From Henningerozyma blattae CBS 6284 (lineage: Eukaryota > Ascomycota > Saccharomycetes > Saccharomycetales > Saccharomycetaceae), in contig NC_020185.1 of assembly GCF_000315915.1 (NCBI RefSeq), positions 682,001 to 746,000 of the forward strand: DNA of 64,000 bases. Direction: 5' to 3'. The translations under genes and the position numbers were made by a program. This document shows positions 1 to 9,500 of this stretch, piece after piece. The notes under the pieces are model-generated. The model was not told where the DNA came from, did not search any database, and saw only the letters and a program-made list of their open reading frames with translations. Numbering within the stretch: position 1 is the stretch's first letter; the number at the start of each line of letters is the position of its first letter.

Positions 1-626
1 TTACAGAAAGCAATCAATTCATCTTGTGGTAATAAAGGATGGACTTCAACTTGGTTACAAGCTGGAGTCACAGTGGTAGTTGGCGCAGCCAACAACTCTT
101 TAATATTGTTAATTGAAAAGTTAGAGATACCAATAGCTTTGGTCTTACCGGTCTTTAACAAGTTTTGCATCAATTCCCAAGTTTTGATGAAGTTCCATTC
201 TGGATAATCTATATCAGCTTCACCGTCTTTCTTTGGGATAGTTAAAAGGTTACCATCCTTGATGGTATCAGTCTTAAAAGCTACTGGCCAATGAATCAAA
301 TATAAGTCAACATAATCCAAACCTAATCTCTTTAAGGATTGGTTCAAGGCAGTTTCTGGATCACGTTGTTGGGTACCCCATAATTTGGTGGTAACAAATA
401 ATTCAGAACGAGTAACACCACATTCATTAATAGCTTTACCGACTTGATCTTCGTTACCGTAGATAGCCGCAGTATCAATATGTCTGTAACCAACCTTGGC
501 AGCAGCAATGACGGAATCGTAACCATCGTTGTTTTCAGATCTCCATGTACCCAACCCAATAGCTGGAATGTTAGCACCAGTGTTTAACTTAACGGTAGCA
601 GTACAGTTTTTCAAAGCAGCAGACAT
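1..626 (-). CDS. Aldo-keto reductase, GCY1/YPR1 type (partial, C-terminus outside window)
   Basis: NADPH-dependent cytosolic reductase of the yeast Gcy1/Ypr1 branch (glycerol dehydrogenase and broad carbonyl reductase activities in S. cerevisiae). ATG is at 626-624 and 208 codons are open to the window edge, so about two thirds of a roughly 312-residue protein is seen. The N-terminus reads MSAALKNCTATVKLNTGANI. The AKR catalytic tetrad is visible: Asp51, Tyr56 (in AAIYGNE), Lys81 (TTKLW) and His112 (LIHWP). It lies just downstream of a second, clearly related reductase on the same strand, so this is a tandem duplication. Which of GCY1 or YPR1 is the orthologue cannot be decided from the sequence. 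Confidence 0.93.
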   Translation of the reverse strand, partial: MSAALKNCTATVKLNTGANIPAIGLGTWRSENNDGYDSVIAAAKVGYRHIDTAAIYGNEDQVGKAINECGVTRSELFVTTKLWGTQQRDPETALNQSLKRLGLDYVDLYLIHWPVAFKTDTIKDGNLLTIPKKDGEADIDYPEWNFIKTWELMQNLLKTGKTKAIGISNFSINNIKELLAAPTTTVTPACNQVEVHPLLPQDELIAFC

Positions 627-1117
627 GATTATAGGTATTGACTAAGATTCAATTGGATCTTGGAGAATTTTCCTTAGTGTACTCCGAAAAACATGATTCA
701 GGAAAATGGTGATTATTGTTTGAAACCCTTAGTTTAAATAAGTTTTGATTTGAAATTTTAACACCGAATTCTTCCTATAACCGTTCATCACGGACCATAT
801 TTTTTCAAGGTATTATCACGCCAATATCCAAGAGAAAAATGAATTTAAGGTCATAATGAATATTCCTATAGGACCCGAGAAGGAAATTGAGAATTTTTGA
901 GATGTTTCTTAGGGTATGCCGGAAATGACTGTAAAAAAGAGATCTTGAGAAAGATCTAGAAAGCGGGCTATACGCGTTGAGCCTATAGCTAAAATATACT
1001 GAGTTTGTGAGGCAAATAAGTTTTAATAAGCGATACTTCTATATTAGATAAGTACATGAGTTATATAGAAAGAAAAAACTTGTATATAGTCAATTCGCAA
1101 AAATATGGAAAAACCGT
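627..1117. other. Intergenic region between tandem aldo-keto reductases
   Basis: Promoter of the partial reductase and 3' region of the next one. AT-rich with an imperfect repeat of AGATCT-type words near 940-960. No gene is seen. Confidence 0.6.
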
Positions 1118-2053
1118 CTATTCGAAGATTGGGAAAGGAGAAAAGTTGACATTGTTTAATCTCTTTTCACCTTGAGTCTTGGAGATGTTGTTCATTTTGG
1201 TCATGTCTGCATCAGATAAAGTGAAAGTTTTCAAGTTAGAAATAATTCTACTTTCTTTGACGGATTTTGGCAAGACAACATAGCCTCTTTGTACGTGCCA
1301 GCTGGTAATAACTTGACCAGCATCAACTCCATTTCCCTTGGCAATTTCCACAACAGTGGCATCTTTTATTAATGGTGCTTCACTACCACCAAATGGACAA
1401 TAAGCTTGAGTGATGATATCCTTAGAACGGCAGAATTCGATTAATTCATCATTAGGCAATAATGGTTGAACTTCGACTTGGTTAACTACTGGAACGACTG
1501 TGGTGGTTGGAGCAGCTAATAATTCCTTAATATTGTTAATAGAAAAATTAGAAACACCAATAGATTTAACTTTACCAGATTTTAATAACTTTTGCATAGC
1601 TTCCCAAGCTTGAACAAAGGTCCAATCCTTATCCACATCAGCATTACCGTCTGGTAATCTTGGAATGCACATCAACTCGCCATCTTTGATGGTATCGGTC
1701 TTCAATGTAACTGGCCAGTGCATTAAATATAAGTCAATATATTCCAATCCCAATCTCTTTAAAGATTTATCTAAAGCAGCTTCAGGGTCACGTAACTCAG
1801 TAGGCCAAACTTTGGTGGTGACATACATTTCAGATCTTGGCACACCACAATCTTTGACAGCTTTACCAACTTGTTCTTCATTCTTGTAGAAAGCTGCAGT
1901 ATCAACATGTCTGTAACCAGCTTTGGCAGCAGTTACAACAGCTTCGTAGACTTCATTTTGTTTAGATAAGTAAGTCCCTAAACCAATGACTGGAATTTTG
2001 GTGCCATTGTTCAAGGTAATAGTTTCAGTACAGTTCTTTAAAGTGACAGCCAT
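1118..2053 (-). CDS. Aldo-keto reductase, GCY1/YPR1 type (complete tandem copy)
   Basis: Complete 311-residue NADPH-dependent aldo-keto reductase, the same length as S. cerevisiae Gcy1 and Ypr1 (312). Tetrad residues are Asp51, Tyr56 (AAFYKNE), Lys81 (TTKVW) and His112 (LMHWP). The cofactor-binding C-terminal signature is present as LPKSVKESRI near residue 265, and the protein ends in SPFPIF, matching the WSPFP tail of the family. It shares long blocks with the partial copy to its left, for example INNIKELLAAPTTTV, so the two are paralogues in head-to-tail tandem. Likely substrates are glyceraldehyde and other small carbonyls, by family knowledge only. Confidence 0.95.
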   Translation of the reverse strand: MAVTLKNCTETITLNNGTKIPVIGLGTYLSKQNEVYEAVVTAAKAGYRHVDTAAFYKNEEQVGKAVKDCGVPRSEMYVTTKVWPTELRDPEAALDKSLKRLGLEYIDLYLMHWPVTLKTDTIKDGELMCIPRLPDGNADVDKDWTFVQAWEAMQKLLKSGKVKSIGVSNFSINNIKELLAAPTTTVVPVVNQVEVQPLLPNDELIEFCRSKDIITQAYCPFGGSEAPLIKDATVVEIAKGNGVDAGQVITSWHVQRGYVVLPKSVKESRIISNLKTFTLSDADMTKMNNISKTQGEKRLNNVNFSPFPIFE

Positions 2054-2773
2054 GTTGTATTATTTTTAATTTAGTGATATGGTTTATTAAACTAATGTTG
2101 TAGTTTGGCATTTTAAAATGTGAATTTAGAGCAAGAAAAATAAAATTACTACAATAGAGAGAAGCTTTAGTTTATATAGAAAAAAAATGACGCTATTAAA
2201 CAAGTAATTGATGAGGCCATTGATCCATTGAAGAAACAAATTAAGGTAAAGCTCAATCCCATTATCTGTTATCTATATTTGCCGCATAAGCATGTGTCTA
2301 TATGTAAACTAATGAAACGTAAATTACTCCAGAAATAGATAAAAACTTCCAATTTCTCCTTCTTCGGTAAGCTTCTACGTCGAGGATAATTGGGAAACTA
2401 AGTCATTTTAAATACCTATATTAGATGCCTTGGCATTATCATGAAGGTTTCTATTAATAAGCATCTTGTTCTTAACGCTTTGCAACCTTTTTTTCTTTTT
2501 GAAACCTTGAATAATTTAGTTATTAGGGAAGCCATTTTATTATTTCGTAGTAGATTCCTATTCCATGCAGATGGACGTCTTCGCTTTTCAATTTTTGCAA
2601 CCATTTTGGATAATTTTTAAATGAAAAAAAAAAATCTCAATAGGTATATTATTTTTATTTCCGGAATGCTAGTCAAATTAGGTAATCGCCGACGGTTGGA
2701 TCCAACAATGCCGTTTCAATTTAACACCGACGGAGTTTTGTGACAATGATTAGTGAAATTCTGTAAGCATTCC
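2054..2773. other. Intergenic region between aldo-keto reductase and BCD1
   Basis: Promoter of the reductase and 3' flank of BCD1. A short open stretch on the plus strand around 2187-2245 encodes a protein-like run (AIKQVIDEAIDPLKKQIK) but has no ATG in frame and soon ends, so at most it is a gene relic. A 62-codon minus-strand frame at 2416-2604 is not recognised. Confidence 0.4.
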
Positions 2774-4054
2774 TTACAGACCTGGAGTGTAATCATCATT
2801 CTCACTATCATTATCAAGGGTCTTCTCTGAATTAACATTTATAGTTAATGGTAAAGTGGATTGGTCGAAAGGGTTGCGTGAAGAAACTTCTTCAGGCTTA
2901 GAGTCTTCTGAATCGCTCTCACTGTCACTACTAGAATACCCTTCTAAGTTCAGTAGGTTTCCCTTAGAATGAGGCTTTTTTGGTGCTGAGACTGTTAGGT
3001 TTAAAGGTATATTGGATCTCTGTATAGAGGATTGGATATATTTGGAATCTTTGCCGTCTAAATTGATTTTGTTTTGTCTATTATGAGACTTTGTTTGCAT
3101 GTGAGCATCTCTTGTATCGTTTTGAATGTCATGATTAGAATTTTGTTTAGAAATTACTTCTACGGGTTCCTTTTCCAATACGGTATATTCTGACGGTATA
3201 TCTCGTATATTCTTGACAATAAATATAGTAGGGAATTCAATAACAGTTTTATTTCTAAATAATTCACCAATACATTTGTCTTTAAAGTCGATTGGTACCA
3301 AAGTTTTGGAGTCTAACTGAGTAGAATTCTGAGGAAACCATTTAGTATAAAATTTTATTTTACTGGCAACAATTTTTTCTTTTCTTAAAGTCTTTGTTTC
3401 CTCGTTAGGTAAACCATAATATTCCACGAATTTTTCATATATAATCTTCCCAATTCCATCGGATATGGTATCTGTTTCTTTAACTCTATGGCTTACATAT
3501 TTGAAAGGGCCTGTAGAAGGATCGGAGGAAAATAATACCCATTCAATTGACCACACAAATAAACCAAGAGCTGTTTCCCATTTACTTTTGTTTTGTAGAG
3601 ATCTTTGCATACCTTTGGGGACCATGATACAGTTAACACCTCTTCGAATCAATTTTTGAATAGATGGCCTACTATCAGCATTTGAATCTGTGGCATCGTG
3701 CTTGGATTTTTTGTTCATGGTATTCTTCTTATTAAAAATTACATTTTTATTTATCCCTTGAAAAGCTCTTTTATTCTTATTCTTGCCATCCTTTATCTGT
3801 AATTCAATTTCTCTTTTCATTCCAATTAAATAATTATAATCTCTTTGGACAATAACATTTGATTCGTGCTTTTCATCATCTGCACCTTTTATTATTTCAC
3901 TAGATATATAATTAGTAGCTGTATCATTTTTACCTGAACATTTATCAGTAGTCTTGTGTGATTTGGAACAAGCAAGGGAGCATGTTTTTTTCATACATTT
4001 AGGACATTTGTATTTAAATTCACTCTTTTGGCACACATCACATAAAGTAGTCAT
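2774..4054 (-). CDS. BCD1: Box C/D snoRNP assembly factor Bcd1 (HIT zinc finger)
   Basis: Nuclear factor needed for stability and assembly of box C/D snoRNPs, acting before the Snu13/Nop58 core is complete. The HIT-type zinc finger lies at residues 5-39 with ligands Cys5, Cys8, Cys17, Cys20, Cys25, Cys29, His33 and Cys39. The conserved Bcd1 body follows around residues 125-260 (RRGVNCIMVPKGMQRS, then WSIEWVLF). The C-terminal 150 residues are acidic and Ser-rich. At 426 residues it is longer than S. cerevisiae Bcd1 (366). The neighbour VMA10 is divergent, as at YHR040W/YHR039C-A. A PAC element lies about 120 bp upstream. Confidence 0.95.
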   Translation of the reverse strand: MTTLCDVCQKSEFKYKCPKCMKKTCSLACSKSHKTTDKCSGKNDTATNYISSEIIKGADDEKHESNVIVQRDYNYLIGMKREIELQIKDGKNKNKRAFQGINKNVIFNKKNTMNKKSKHDATDSNADSRPSIQKLIRRGVNCIMVPKGMQRSLQNKSKWETALGLFVWSIEWVLFSSDPSTGPFKYVSHRVKETDTISDGIGKIIYEKFVEYYGLPNEETKTLRKEKIVASKIKFYTKWFPQNSTQLDSKTLVPIDFKDKCIGELFRNKTVIEFPTIFIVKNIRDIPSEYTVLEKEPVEVISKQNSNHDIQNDTRDAHMQTKSHNRQNKINLDGKDSKYIQSSIQRSNIPLNLTVSAPKKPHSKGNLLNLEGYSSSDSESDSEDSKPEEVSSRNPFDQSTLPLTINVNSEKTLDNDSENDDYTPGL

Positions 4055-4173
4055 ATCTATGATAATAATTATGCTTATACTGTTGTCAATATTTCAAGAG
4101 ATCTTTGTGCTTTGAGCTTCTTTTGATATTCTATTACTTTAAATCTCACTTTTAAATAGAAATTTTAGAAGTA

Positions 4174-4181
4174 GCTCATCG
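4174..4181 (-). promoter_or_regulatory. PAC element upstream of BCD1
   Basis: Plus-strand GCTCATCG is the reverse complement of CGATGAGC, the PAC core bound by Dot6/Tod6 at ribosome-biogenesis genes. It sits 120-127 bp before the BCD1 ATG and is followed by an RRPE-like T-rich word at 4192-4202. Confidence 0.6.
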
Positions 4182-4211
4182 ATTTTTTGTTAATTTTTTT
4201 CAATATTATTG

Positions 4212-4243
4212 TTGTCCGAATACACCATGGTGTATTCGGACAA
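4212..4243. repeat. 32-bp perfect palindrome in the BCD1-VMA10 promoter
   Basis: The left half TTGTCCGAATACACCA (4212-4227) is followed directly by its exact reverse complement (4228-4243), with CCATGG at the centre and no spacer. Symmetry breaks at the next flanking base on either side. It lies in the shared promoter of divergent BCD1 and VMA10, next to the PAC element. Confidence 0.95.
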
Positions 4244-4257
4244 TTTCGGAATTTTTA

Positions 4258-4292
4258 CAAATTTCAATTTTAAATTCATAAATTGAAATTTG
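4258..4292. repeat. Inverted repeat, 13-bp arms with 9-bp loop
   Basis: The arm at 4258-4270 (CAAATTTCAATTT) is matched exactly by its reverse complement at 4280-4292. It begins 15 bp after the perfect palindrome. AT-rich, so less striking on its own. Confidence 0.85.
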
Positions 4293-4485
4293 AAATTTGA
4301 AAACAAACCTAGACGTTACCACTAATGCATTGTCATAAGTCAACCTTTCCTAATAATAAAAAAGGAAATATATTAAATGTTCCATCCTTTTAACGTGCTC
4401 TTTTTTTTATATTTTTTTATCTAAGCTTAGACTTGTTGTTTCATAAGATTACTATAATTTAACTTATCATATCCATTAATACATT

Positions 4486-5011
4486 ATGGTATGTTCTAAA
4501 CTAAATTAATAAATGCTCAAGCCTTTTTTTCTATGAATTTTACTTTCCATATTTCAAACAATGGGTTGAATCAGTTTTACTAAAAAAATTACAAATACTA
4601 ACAAACAACTGTATTTTTTTCAACATTACTTCATATAATAAGTTGAGAAATAATTTCTACCATAAATAGTCTAATCAAAACGGTATCGCAACTTTATTAA
4701 AAGCTGAAAAGGAAGCTCACGAAATTGTTTCTCAAGCTAGAAAATATAGACAAGATAAATTAAAGCAAGCCAAGACTGATGCTGCTACTGAAATAGCTAC
4801 TTACAAAGCTAAGAAGGACCAAGAATTGAAAGATTTTGAGAGTAAGAATGCTGGTGGTGTCGGTGAATTAGAAAAAAATGCAGAAAGTGAAGTACAGGTT
4901 GAATTAAAAGAGATCGAAAAAACTGCCAAGGATAAACAAGATGATATTATCAAGCTACTTGTCGATGCTGTTACTACACCAGCTCCAGAATTGCATATTA
5001 ATGTGGCCTAA
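4486..5011 (+). CDS. VMA10: V-ATPase subunit G (Vma10), two exons
   Basis: Peripheral-stalk subunit G of the vacuolar H+-ATPase, which pairs with Vma4. The gene is split: exon 1 is only the ATG (4486-4488) and exon 2 is 4670-5011, giving 114 residues, the same as S. cerevisiae Vma10. Exon 2 starts SNQNGIATLLKAEKEAHEIV, the conserved subunit G N-terminus, followed by RKYRQDKLKQAK and the NAGGVGELEK block. The whole protein is a charged helix. An unspliced reading would begin only at an internal Met (4826) and lose the conserved N-terminal half. Neighbours BCD1 and RRF1 match the YHR038W-YHR040W order. Confidence 0.95.
4489..4669 (+). other. Spliceosomal intron of VMA10
   Basis: 181-nt intron. 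The 5' splice site GTATGT (4489-4494) directly follows the start codon. The branch point TACTAAC is at 4596-4602, both perfect yeast consensus. The acceptor TAG ends at 4669, 68 nt after the branch adenosine. Earlier AGs at 4641-4642 and 4646-4647 would each lead quickly to a stop codon. Confidence 0.95.
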
Positions 5012-5270
5012 ATATAGCAACTCTCAAATTTACCTTCCCAATTCAACCCTTAAAACCTTATTCAACATATGCCATAAAAGATAAAACAATAAGCCATCTA
5101 TAATTTCAGAATGTGAACTTTTTTTTCTCTCTTTTATATCATTTGTTCATAATTAATTATATCACTAATAATATTTTCATTTCTTTTTAGAATTAGTGCA
5201 AATATATATTAATAAAGGGTTAAATAAATAGAATATTAAATGGTTGTAAAAAAATGTAGCAGAAGTTGTT

Positions 5271-5996
5271 TCACTCCATCATATTTTTTTCAATAGTTTT
5301 ATATATATCTTGCAATTTGGTGCCATATTCTTTATGAATTTTTTCAACATCTTGTAAAGCTTTCTTAACTTCATCAGTCCTTGGCTGAATATTTTTCATT
5401 TCTTTTAAAATATTTAATCTAATTGCTGTTAAACTTTCTTTCTTTGATGAATTCTTATAAAGTTCAAAGATTTCTTTGAGTTCCTTACACTTCTTTTGAC
5501 GTGATTCTGTTGTGATCGGAGGTAATGCAATTTTCAATTGTTGGTTATTATTTGGAATTTTTTGTGGGTTTAAGTTTAATCCTGCTGAAAAAATACTCGA
5601 GATAATAACATTCACATCCTTAGGGTCAAATACTGTAACTAAGAGTGCATTTGCCCCCTTGGTAGATATTGTTGCAACATCAGTGAATATTTTCCCATTT
5701 TGCAATTTCATTTTATTAAAAATTTTTGGATTTGAATTACCTTGCTTAGCATCATTTAATGCTTTCTTACATGCTTCCAACGTTTCTGCAAACTGATTTT
5801 CAGCTCTTTTAGCATAACTTGATACTTCAACAATTTCAGTTATATCATCCTCTCTTTGTACAGAATTTTTAGTGTGTTTATTTCCCTTTACTTTTTTATA
5901 GAGGGGCAACCCTTGAGTTAAAAATCGAACATTTGTTAAAGGTTTGTTAAGGAAAACTGGCTTGGTACATATTTCTAAAGCATTAAGTATATACAT
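5271..5996 (-). CDS. RRF1: Mitochondrial ribosome recycling factor
   Basis: Releases the mitochondrial ribosome from mRNA after termination, together with mitochondrial EF-G2. 241 residues against 230 in S. cerevisiae. The first 45 residues are basic, Ser/Thr/Asn-containing and without acids near the start, as expected for a mitochondrial presequence. The RRF fold is recognised from FADVATISTKGANALLVTVFDP-type sequence near residues 108-130 (FTDVATIS, ALLVTVFDPKDV) and LPPITTESRQK near 165, which matches the family's LPPxTxExR motif. The end is a coiled-coil-like charged helix. It is convergent with VMA10, with only 259 bp between; MSC7, which lies here in S. cerevisiae, is absent. Confidence 0.95.
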   Translation of the reverse strand: MYILNALEICTKPVFLNKPLTNVRFLTQGLPLYKKVKGNKHTKNSVQREDDITEIVEVSSYAKRAENQFAETLEACKKALNDAKQGNSNPKIFNKMKLQNGKIFTDVATISTKGANALLVTVFDPKDVNVIISSIFSAGLNLNPQKIPNNNQQLKIALPPITTESRQKKCKELKEIFELYKNSSKKESLTAIRLNILKEMKNIQPRTDEVKKALQDVEKIHKEYGTKLQDIYKTIEKNMME

Positions 5997-6550
5997 GTTT
6001 GGCTTTAATATTTTTACCTATATTTGATATCAATTGGTTTTAATGATCAGATGTAAACGAACCGTTTTTTTATTATCAACAATTGAAGAAGCATCTACAG
6101 CTATATAAATTTTTTATATTTAAAGTAGCGTCAATAATTAATGAAAAGGCAAAATATTCGCAACACATTTGACACCGAACAGAAAAAATTATACTTAATG
6201 TTAAAAATCATTATTAGAGTATCTGAGGCATCTAACACAAAACAGTGTACACAGTCCGCATATTCTAAACTTGGTTATATATAGAAGATAGAGTATATTA
6301 TATTATTTTTTTAAATGATTTAATAATCTAATCTAAATATTAAATGGAGGTATGCTAGTATCATACTTATGTTTAATTTACAAAAAAATGATAAATAATT
6401 GACGCGTAAATGAAGTATGAATATGCATCAATTTGGGTAATAAGGGCGTGTAAATATAAGATTTGATAAATTCATATATATACATATGTATTTGCTATTA
6501 TTATTTTTATTTTTTTTTGAATTTCGTTAAAATATTGCACATTAAACAAT
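5997..6550. other. Intergenic region RRF1-SSD1
   Basis: RRF1 promoter plus SSD1 3' flank, strongly AT-rich. No gene or notable element seen. Confidence 0.6.
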
Positions 6551-9500
6551 TTATTTCTCTTTCATAAATGGATTAATAGTACGAACTGACAAACAAGGTA
6601 AAGCCATACCAATTTCGGCTCTTAGTAAGATTGGAATTTTTTGCATTTCTCTTATAACTTCGATGTGATTGTCATTTTCAACTCTGGTTTCTGTTAATGA
6701 GCATAATGTAGCAAATCCACTCTTGCCTGGAGCTTGAGGAGGTAATCTTAGTTCGGGAACCTTCAAATCCATGTTCCTCAATTCGTTTGCTAATGAATCA
6801 CTGATACCTGGTACATCATTCTTAATCTTCAAATATTCTTCATTAATAATTTCTTGAGTGCTTGATCTGAATTTATTTTTAATGGAATTTCTATAAGATT
6901 TTGGATTTTTTTCATCTGCAGGAACAAATGTAGCACTATCCACTTCAGGTTTCCAGTATAATTCTAGCACTCTATTAGCGCTGTCAAATTCTGCTTTAAT
7001 CAATGGCAATTGATCACCATGAACTCTTTTTTCAATTCCAAATTCTGGAATAAAAACATCAAAAGATGATTCGTATACCTGCAAAACAGTTGCTACAGTT
7101 AAAAGTTGACCAATTCTATTACCCATATCATTAATAGTTTTACACAATAATAAATGAACAGCTTGCTCTTGGGCTTGATGAGCACAATCTTTCTTGAAAT
7201 TACAATATTCAGATGTAATCTTTAGGGAGTCTAAATCTTCATTATATGAGTTATCATGCAAAATAGATTTCAATTGACGATGAACAACATGATCTGCGTA
7301 TCTTCTCAGTGGTGAGGTGAAATGAGTGAAAAGAGGTAAGTTTAAAGTATAGTCCCCATATTGATCAGGTTCCACTTTACCAGCAATAAAATATCTTGCC
7401 CTTGTCATTGTCTTAAAGAATAATAATTCTGCTCCACACCTTACATCATCATCATCAATGCCTAAGATAGACCTTATTAAAGAATCAGCTGATGTAATAT
7501 CTAAATCATAACCGAATTTTTGAATCTTTCTCTGTAATGAGATCATTTTACTACGAATTGGTTGTGCTTGTCTTCTTAAGAAGGCAGAATTACCTAATTT
7601 TGAATATATCTTTTCAGCAACAATACAATTTGCCTTTCTCTCCAGTTCAGTAACAACGGCAGTTCCTACATATCTGTCAAATATATTCAAATCAACACGA
7701 ACCTTTTCATCATCTAATGATTCTAACAGAGAGAGAGATTCTGAAATCTTTGCACCTTTATTTTCTAATCTTTGTGAGTAAAAATGTTGAGCAACATTAT
7801 GCATATCATTAATAAAAGAAGTTTTTTGTTGATCTGAGTTTGTAATAGCTTCATCAATTTGGGATATAGATAAGGATGCAGTTGGATTAATTACTGTTTC
7901 TCCAATCCAAGTAGATTTAATTTCATAAGTTTCCTTATTTAATAAGCAAATGACAGATAAAGTAGCAGATTTTTTACCGGGTGCCAAAGTTAAGGAGTCA
8001 TTTAAAACCTTTGGTAACAAATTAACAATTTTTTGTGGCATAAAGACTGCAGAAGATCTCTTTCTAGCCCTTCTATCCAACGATGAATTTTCTTCAATAT
8101 GAGCAGTGGCATCAATTACATGAGCACCAAATTCAATTATATCGTTATCAATTTCCTTAATATGAACAGCAAATTCAGAAACTATACCATTAGAAGAAAT
8201 AGCGACTGTTGATTCATTTGTTAAATCCCTACGAGATGCCATTTGTTCATCAGTTAATGGTAATGCATATAAGGTAGAGCGTTCTTGTGAAGGATTATTT
8301 GGATCTTGGTATTCGTTTGATAGGAAATTGTTATCTCTTAAAATGGAATCAATTTCAACATTTGGATCATTGATTAAGCCCAGTTCAGAGACTAATATAC
8401 CAAATGGATGTAAGGATGTAATTGGCCAGCGCTTAATGGATGCAACAAACAATGTATCTGAATATTTTTCAGCATTCTCCACGAAATCTTTCGGTGCTAA
8501 TTCAGTTGGGATAGCAATTAATGGAACTTTTTTATCAGTTGGTTTAAACCAAACGATTTTTGGTGTATGCGTCATTTTATGATGATTATTGTTATTATTA
8601 TTATTGTTATTATCATCATTATTCTTTTGTTGTTGTTGAGAAGGTCTTAATAGACCCAAAGTACCACTGAATAATTGGCCTGGGATACGATCCAAAACTG
8701 CAACAACATGACCAGCGTATAAAGGTTTAAATTCGTCACTAATTTCTTCCTCTTCTACTAATAATAAAGATTGACCTTCCACTTCAACATCATCATTTTT
8801 CTTTTGAGTTGGACGTTGCTTTAATGAGCCTCTTCTTCTAATGCCTGGAGAATTTGAATCATCATTATCACCACCTGATGATGGAGTAATTGATCTTGTT
8901 GATAAGGTTGTTGTAGTGGTATTTGAATTGTTGGAATTTGATTGGTTATTATTTTGGTTGTTACTACTGAATGGGGAATTAGAAGATGGGGTATGAGGAG
9001 AATTTGTCGTATTAGCATTATTAATAATCGAGGCTGAAGCATCATTATGATAATCATCATGAGAATTCAAAGATAATAAATCATGTTGAGTGGATGCGTC
9101 CTTTCTTCTCTTTTTTTCTTCTTTTTCCTTCTTAGATCCCCAAACATCGTCAACGACTAATAATTCCACAGCGACCAAATCACCTTCTAAAGCTCTATTA
9201 CGATCTTTGGAACCACAAATATAAATATCTGAATCCAAAACACCATCAGTAGAAACCCAAGCATCGGATCTATTTTTTTTATTAACACGTAAAATACCAG
9301 TAACTAATCTACCTTCTTGAATCAACTCAGGAATATTAGCTTGTGGCAAATAGGGGGCAAATAAGGATTTACGAGGGGTATTACCACTATTATTATTATT
9401 ATTATTATTAGATAATGAAAAACTGCCCACAGAGGAATTTGAATTTCTTGGTTTATGACTCTTTTGGAAAACAGGAGGTTGTTCCAAGAAATTGAAGGAA

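Noticed and set aside
2416..2604. 62-codon basic frame between the reductase and BCD1
   Set aside because: Not recognised, short and no conserved neighbour expected here; left as unannotated.
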